Shown piece after piece: positions 40,641 through 43,043 of a stretch of DNA of 43,043 bases. Origin of the DNA: an uncultured Lachnospiraceae bacterium (lineage in GTDB: Bacteria; Bacillota; Clostridia; Lachnospirales; Lachnospiraceae); the NCBI GenBank assembly GCA_910585635.1, contig CAJUFE010000041.1:1-43043 (forward strand). Direction: 5' to 3'. The stretch's first letter is position 1, and each line of letters begins with the position of its first letter. The translations under genes were made by a program, and so were the position numbers. Below the pieces are notes generated by a model. It worked only from the letters and a program-made list of their open reading frames with translations, did not search any database and was not told the origin of the DNA.

Positions 40641-41285
40641 CTACTCCGTCCCTTCCGCCAAGATCTCCTTTGCCGTCGCCGGGGTAAACGCTGCCAGGGC
40701 CTTATGACCGGTCAGCGCCTTGACGATCCGCCAGCCATCCTTACTGCTGTCGGCGTTCTGGGGGACGGGCCTGAAACGTAAGTCCAGGTAGATCTTACAG
40801 GCCACCCAGGTGGTGGTCTGGGTGGGGACCTTTACGTGGGTGTGGCCATGTCCGGCCATGATCTGCAGCACATAGGCGATCAGCGGCTTAGACAAGCCTT
40901 TTCCCTGATATCCCTTGCGGACCGCCACCCAGTGGAGCCACCCTTCCCCTAGCTGGCCCCGATACGGATCCCCCTGGTCCGCCGGATCGAGATAGGCAGT
41001 GGCTGTGGCCACCTTCTCCCCGTCCAGGGTCTCCACAAAGACCATCCGGTCCAGGAGCATGCTCTCTTTTCCCCCATAGTAGCGGTACCACGCATCTATG
41101 CCTTCTTCATAGCTAGAAAGCTCTTTTGCCGACCTCTCGATATCGATCCATGTATCACGGTCCCCCGGCCGGTAGAAGACAAATCGGTATCCCTCCGGCA
41201 GCGGGATGGATGGCAGGGCCTTTAAGCTGCGCTCCAAAAGCAATGGGTAGTATCGTATCCGGTCATCGTGGTTTGTAAAACGCAT
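40641..41285 (-). CDS. GNAT-family N-acetyltransferase
   Basis: The acetyl-CoA-binding motif is VRKGYQGKGLSKPLIAYVL (about residues 122-140), preceded by the LHWVAV strand. 214 residues; the ATG at 41283-41285 follows GAAAGGAAAAAAC, and an upstream in-frame ATG at 41315 lacks a ribosome site. The acceptor is unknown. It is upstream of the FNT gene in the same direction with 95 bases between. Confidence 0.85.
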   Translation of the reverse strand: MRFTNHDDRIRYYPLLLERSLKALPSIPLPEGYRFVFYRPGDRDTWIDIERSAKELSSYEEGIDAWYRYYGGKESMLLDRMVFVETLDGEKVATATAYLDPADQGDPYRGQLGEGWLHWVAVRKGYQGKGLSKPLIAYVLQIMAGHGHTHVKVPTQTTTWVACKIYLDLRFRPVPQNADSSKDGWRIVKALTGHKALAAFTPATAKEILAEGTE

Positions 41286-41377
41286 GTTTTTTCCTTTCTC
41301 TATATAGTATCTCAAGTGCGGACTACAGCCGCGGCCAGGGTGTCAGCTCTTAGGACTTGTTGTTCCAAGCATCTGCT

Positions 41378-41638
41378 TTACTTTGCGGTCAAAGCATCTC
41401 GCACTATAACACTGTTCCACCACTCTTTCCCACTGCCCGCAGAGCCTGGGCAGGAACTGCCTGTATATCGAGGCTCTTTTCTTCTTTCCTGGTATCCTGA
41501 TGCCATGGTACTCTTTCTTCCTGGACACAGATCCAGACCATCCAACACCAATGGATCATGCGTTGTCATGAACACAGTCCTCTGCGACTCCAGGATCAAC
41601 TGCACAAAGATCTCGGTCAGCCTCCCGAAAAGCGCCAT
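41378..41638 (-). pseudogene. Probable remnant of an AAA-family ATPase C-terminus
   Basis: The first 33 codons (TEIFVQLILESQRTVFMTTHDPLVLDGLDL) look like the D-loop/His-switch end of AAA15/OLD-type ATPases, in which LLLET..TVFITTHSPLVLDGL is common. After that the reading frame becomes unlike any family, while a different frame (41343-41528) is better conserved-looking (HGIRIPGKKKRASIYRQFL). There is no start, ribosome site or P-loop, so this is a decayed piece of an older gene. Confidence 0.45.
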
Positions 41639-41695
41639 GGAGCGCGGCTATGGTCCCCTCACCGTCGGACGCGGTCGTGGCTCCGGTCAGCACAG

Positions 41696-42217
41696 CTATG
41701 GCTCCAGCACATATCGCATCTCGTGCCACTGCTCCCCGCCCCAGGTGGATCCGGCCAGACCCAGATCCTTGTAGCCCATCCTCTCGTACATCCCTACCTT
41801 CTCCTCAAGACAGGTCAGGATCGCCCGCTTTCTCCCCCGCGCCTTTTCCCGGGCCAGATAGCGGGCCATGATCTCCCGCGCCAGACCCTGACCGCGGTAC
41901 TGGGGGAGCACATCCAGGCCTAAGAGCATCACGCTCTCCCCCTCCGGATCGTGCAGTCCGGCATCCGTGAAGAAGGCATCCCGAAAGACCGCCTCGTCTG
42001 TCACGATACCATTTAAAAACCCGGCCAGCCTCCCGGTCTCCTTATCCACCGCCACCAGGAAAAACTCCGGGGCCTTCCTGATCCGTTCCCGCATCATAGC
42101 CTCCGAGCAGGCCTCGTTGGGCGGAAAGCAGATCTGCTCGATCGCCACCGCCTGCCCGGCCTCCTCTGGCAGGATATCCCGAAAAACAAACCGCGCATCC
42201 AACTTTTTATCTTCCAT
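41696..42217 (-). CDS. GNAT-family N-acetyltransferase
   Basis: 173-residue acetyltransferase with acetyl-CoA motif LPQYRGQGLAREIMARYL (about residues 107-124) and a C-terminal strand GMYERMGYKDLG. The N-terminal part (EEAGQAVAIEQICFPPNEACSEAMMRERI) resembles the serotonin/arylalkylamine acetyltransferase-like branch. Acceptor unknown. It is not closely similar to the GNAT gene at 40641. GGGGGTAGAGCGAT precedes the ATG. Confidence 0.87.
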   Translation of the reverse strand: MEDKKLDARFVFRDILPEEAGQAVAIEQICFPPNEACSEAMMRERIRKAPEFFLVAVDKETGRLAGFLNGIVTDEAVFRDAFFTDAGLHDPEGESVMLLGLDVLPQYRGQGLAREIMARYLAREKARGRKRAILTCLEEKVGMYERMGYKDLGLAGSTWGGEQWHEMRYVLEP

Positions 42218-42335
42218 ATCGCTCTACCCCCTACATCGCTCTGCCCTCCACATCGCTGTGTCCTTTAACACCGCTGGATGTACAAGGCTCATCTCTCTGG
42301 GCCGATACCACCCGCACCCTTTTCCCATGCAGAGC

Positions 42336-42659
42336 TCACATCATAATCTCATACTGGAAATACCGTTCCTGGAACGCCACCTGCGCCCGTATCTCCTCCT
42401 TACTAAAGGATACGCCTTCCGGCACGACGACCCATTTCTCCTCCACATCATCCTGGCGGCGGATCACCGCGATCACCCGTCCGGTGAAGGTCTCCACTGC
42501 CTGGCGGACCCCCAGGATATAAGCATCCTGCTCCTCGCCATCCGGCGCCATGATCCCCTGGATATATCCGTAATTTACAGGATAATACAGATCCTCATAC
42601 TCTGGGTGATAGCTCCCTAACGGCCGGTCCACCGTCACGGTCACCAGATCTCCTATCAT
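42336..42659 (-). CDS. Half-length inorganic pyrophosphatase-like protein
   Basis: The 107-residue protein matches the core of soluble class I pyrophosphatase: DRPLGSYHP, YYPVNYGYIQGIMAPDG, DGEEQDAYILG and VIRRQDDVEEKWVVVP. Against E. coli PPase (175 residues), D65-D67-D70 become Asp40-Glu42-Asp45, and the D97..D102-K104 region becomes DDVEEK (Lys75), so metal ligands are partly Glu in place of Asp; the C-terminal third is absent. Activity on pyrophosphate is therefore uncertain. The ATG at 42659 follows GGGAGG; the upstream frame to 42758 is unsupported. Confidence 0.8.
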   Translation of the reverse strand: MIGDLVTVTVDRPLGSYHPEYEDLYYPVNYGYIQGIMAPDGEEQDAYILGVRQAVETFTGRVIAVIRRQDDVEEKWVVVPEGVSFSKEEIRAQVAFQERYFQYEIMM

Positions 42660-42793
42660 GTGTGCCACCTCCCACCTGTGCCATCTCCTATCTGTGCATC
42701 TCCTAAAGCCTTCCCTGCCCCGATCGGACAGAGCTTTCTGGCCGATGCCCCGTAACAAAAAAGGGAGTTGACCAATGGCCGCTCCTATCCATT

Positions 42794-42822
42794 ATCATAT
42801 ACGCAACTACCGAAGATGTCAA
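42794..42822 (-). promoter_or_regulatory. Promoter of the pyrophosphatase-like gene
   Basis: TTGACA (42817-42822), 17-bp spacer, TATGAT (42794-42799). Confidence 0.8.
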
Positions 42823-42837
42823 TATCGCGCGCTGGCC

Positions 42838-43043
42838 TTATCCTCGGATGGGAGGGCGCGAAAAGACCGCGCCCAAGGACCGGCGTCCCGCAAAGGTCCC
42901 CTTAGGGGGATCCGGGCCTCCGGATGCTAGGCAGTTAGCAAGGAGCAGCCCAAAAGAACGGCCAACTAAAGTAGCGGAGGGAGGGGCATGTGGTGTTAGT
43001 ATATAAGTGTGGACAGGAAAAGTTGAACAATCTATACTATCAA
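42838..43043. other. Structured non-coding end of the window
   Basis: No gene is visible. Several hairpins occur: GGGCGCG/CGCGCCC (42854-42874), CCCCTTAGGGG and ATCCGG/CCGGAT. Bases 42955-42990 (GCCAACTAAAGTAGCGGAGG) match the repeat at 20855-20885. Confidence 0.6.
42955..42990. repeat. Fragment of the MITE-like repeat
   Basis: ACTAAAGTAGCGGAGGGAGG corresponds to GCTAAAGTAGCGCAGGGAGG of the copy at 20840-21035, in the same orientation. Confidence 0.6.

Noticed and set aside
41268..41774. 168-codon plus-strand frame overlapping two GNAT genes
   Set aside because: It has a cysteine/serine-rich random composition and covers the pseudogene remnant in antisense.

Overview
The window looks like the chromosome of a Gram-positive gut anaerobe, most likely a Clostridia/Lachnospiraceae member. 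The grounds are moderate GC, strong AGGAGG-type ribosome binding sites, sigma-A promoters of the TTGACA-17-TATAAT type, a methionyl T-box upstream of metA, a class B sortase, PTS and ABC sugar systems, and an F-type ATP synthase whose c subunit carries a complete sodium-binding signature. Nearly all genes are on the minus strand; the plus strand holds only two tRNAs, a BrnT/BrnA-type toxin-antitoxin pair and one unknown gene. The species cannot be named from this alone.

Layout, left to right. 99-4640: alpha-glucoside (maltose-6'-phosphate) PTS operon, transcribed EIICB, GH4 6-phospho-alpha-glucosidase, RpiR regulator, EIIA(Glc); the EIICB gene has a one-base frameshift. 4641-7305: a candidate operator, an orphan T-box 3' end with terminator, an unknown 368-residue protein, a tandem array of RNA-hairpin repeats and a lone BlaI/MecI-type repressor. 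7692-9575: tRNA-Ala and two unknown genes. 9702-17015: complete ATP synthase operon atpZ-I-B-E-F-H-A-G-D-C with a promoter in front and a terminator behind. 17135-19059: sortase B, tRNA-Phe, tRNA-Gly, brnT/brnA.

19136-26564: an alanine/sodium symporter with a terminator in its leader, a MITE-like palindromic repeat, then an apparent five-gene envelope-signalling operon (lipoprotein, FG-GAP-like membrane-anchored protein, OmpR-type regulator, histidine kinase, membrane-anchored unknown protein). 26752-30273: TtcA-like tRNA thiolation enzyme, a 36-bp tandem repeat array, cysteine synthase, and homoserine O-acetyltransferase under a methionine T-box, so a small sulfur/methionine group. 30328-31779: GAF plus HD-GYP signalling protein.

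31994-39693: a carbohydrate locus with ABC binding protein, two permeases, LacI regulator, GH32 beta-fructosidase and GH1 6-phospho-beta-glucosidase. Three near-identical ATGGAAC-type palindromes in front of the binding protein and GH32 genes are probable operators for the LacI protein. 39941-43043: short FNT-family channel, two GNAT acetyltransferases flanking a decayed ATPase fragment, a half-length pyrophosphatase-like protein, and a structured non-coding end.

The least explained items are the hairpin array upstream of the 368-residue protein, the envelope-signalling operon with its Ala/Gly-rich linker, the dispersed palindromic repeat (one complete and three partial copies) and the orphan T-box.
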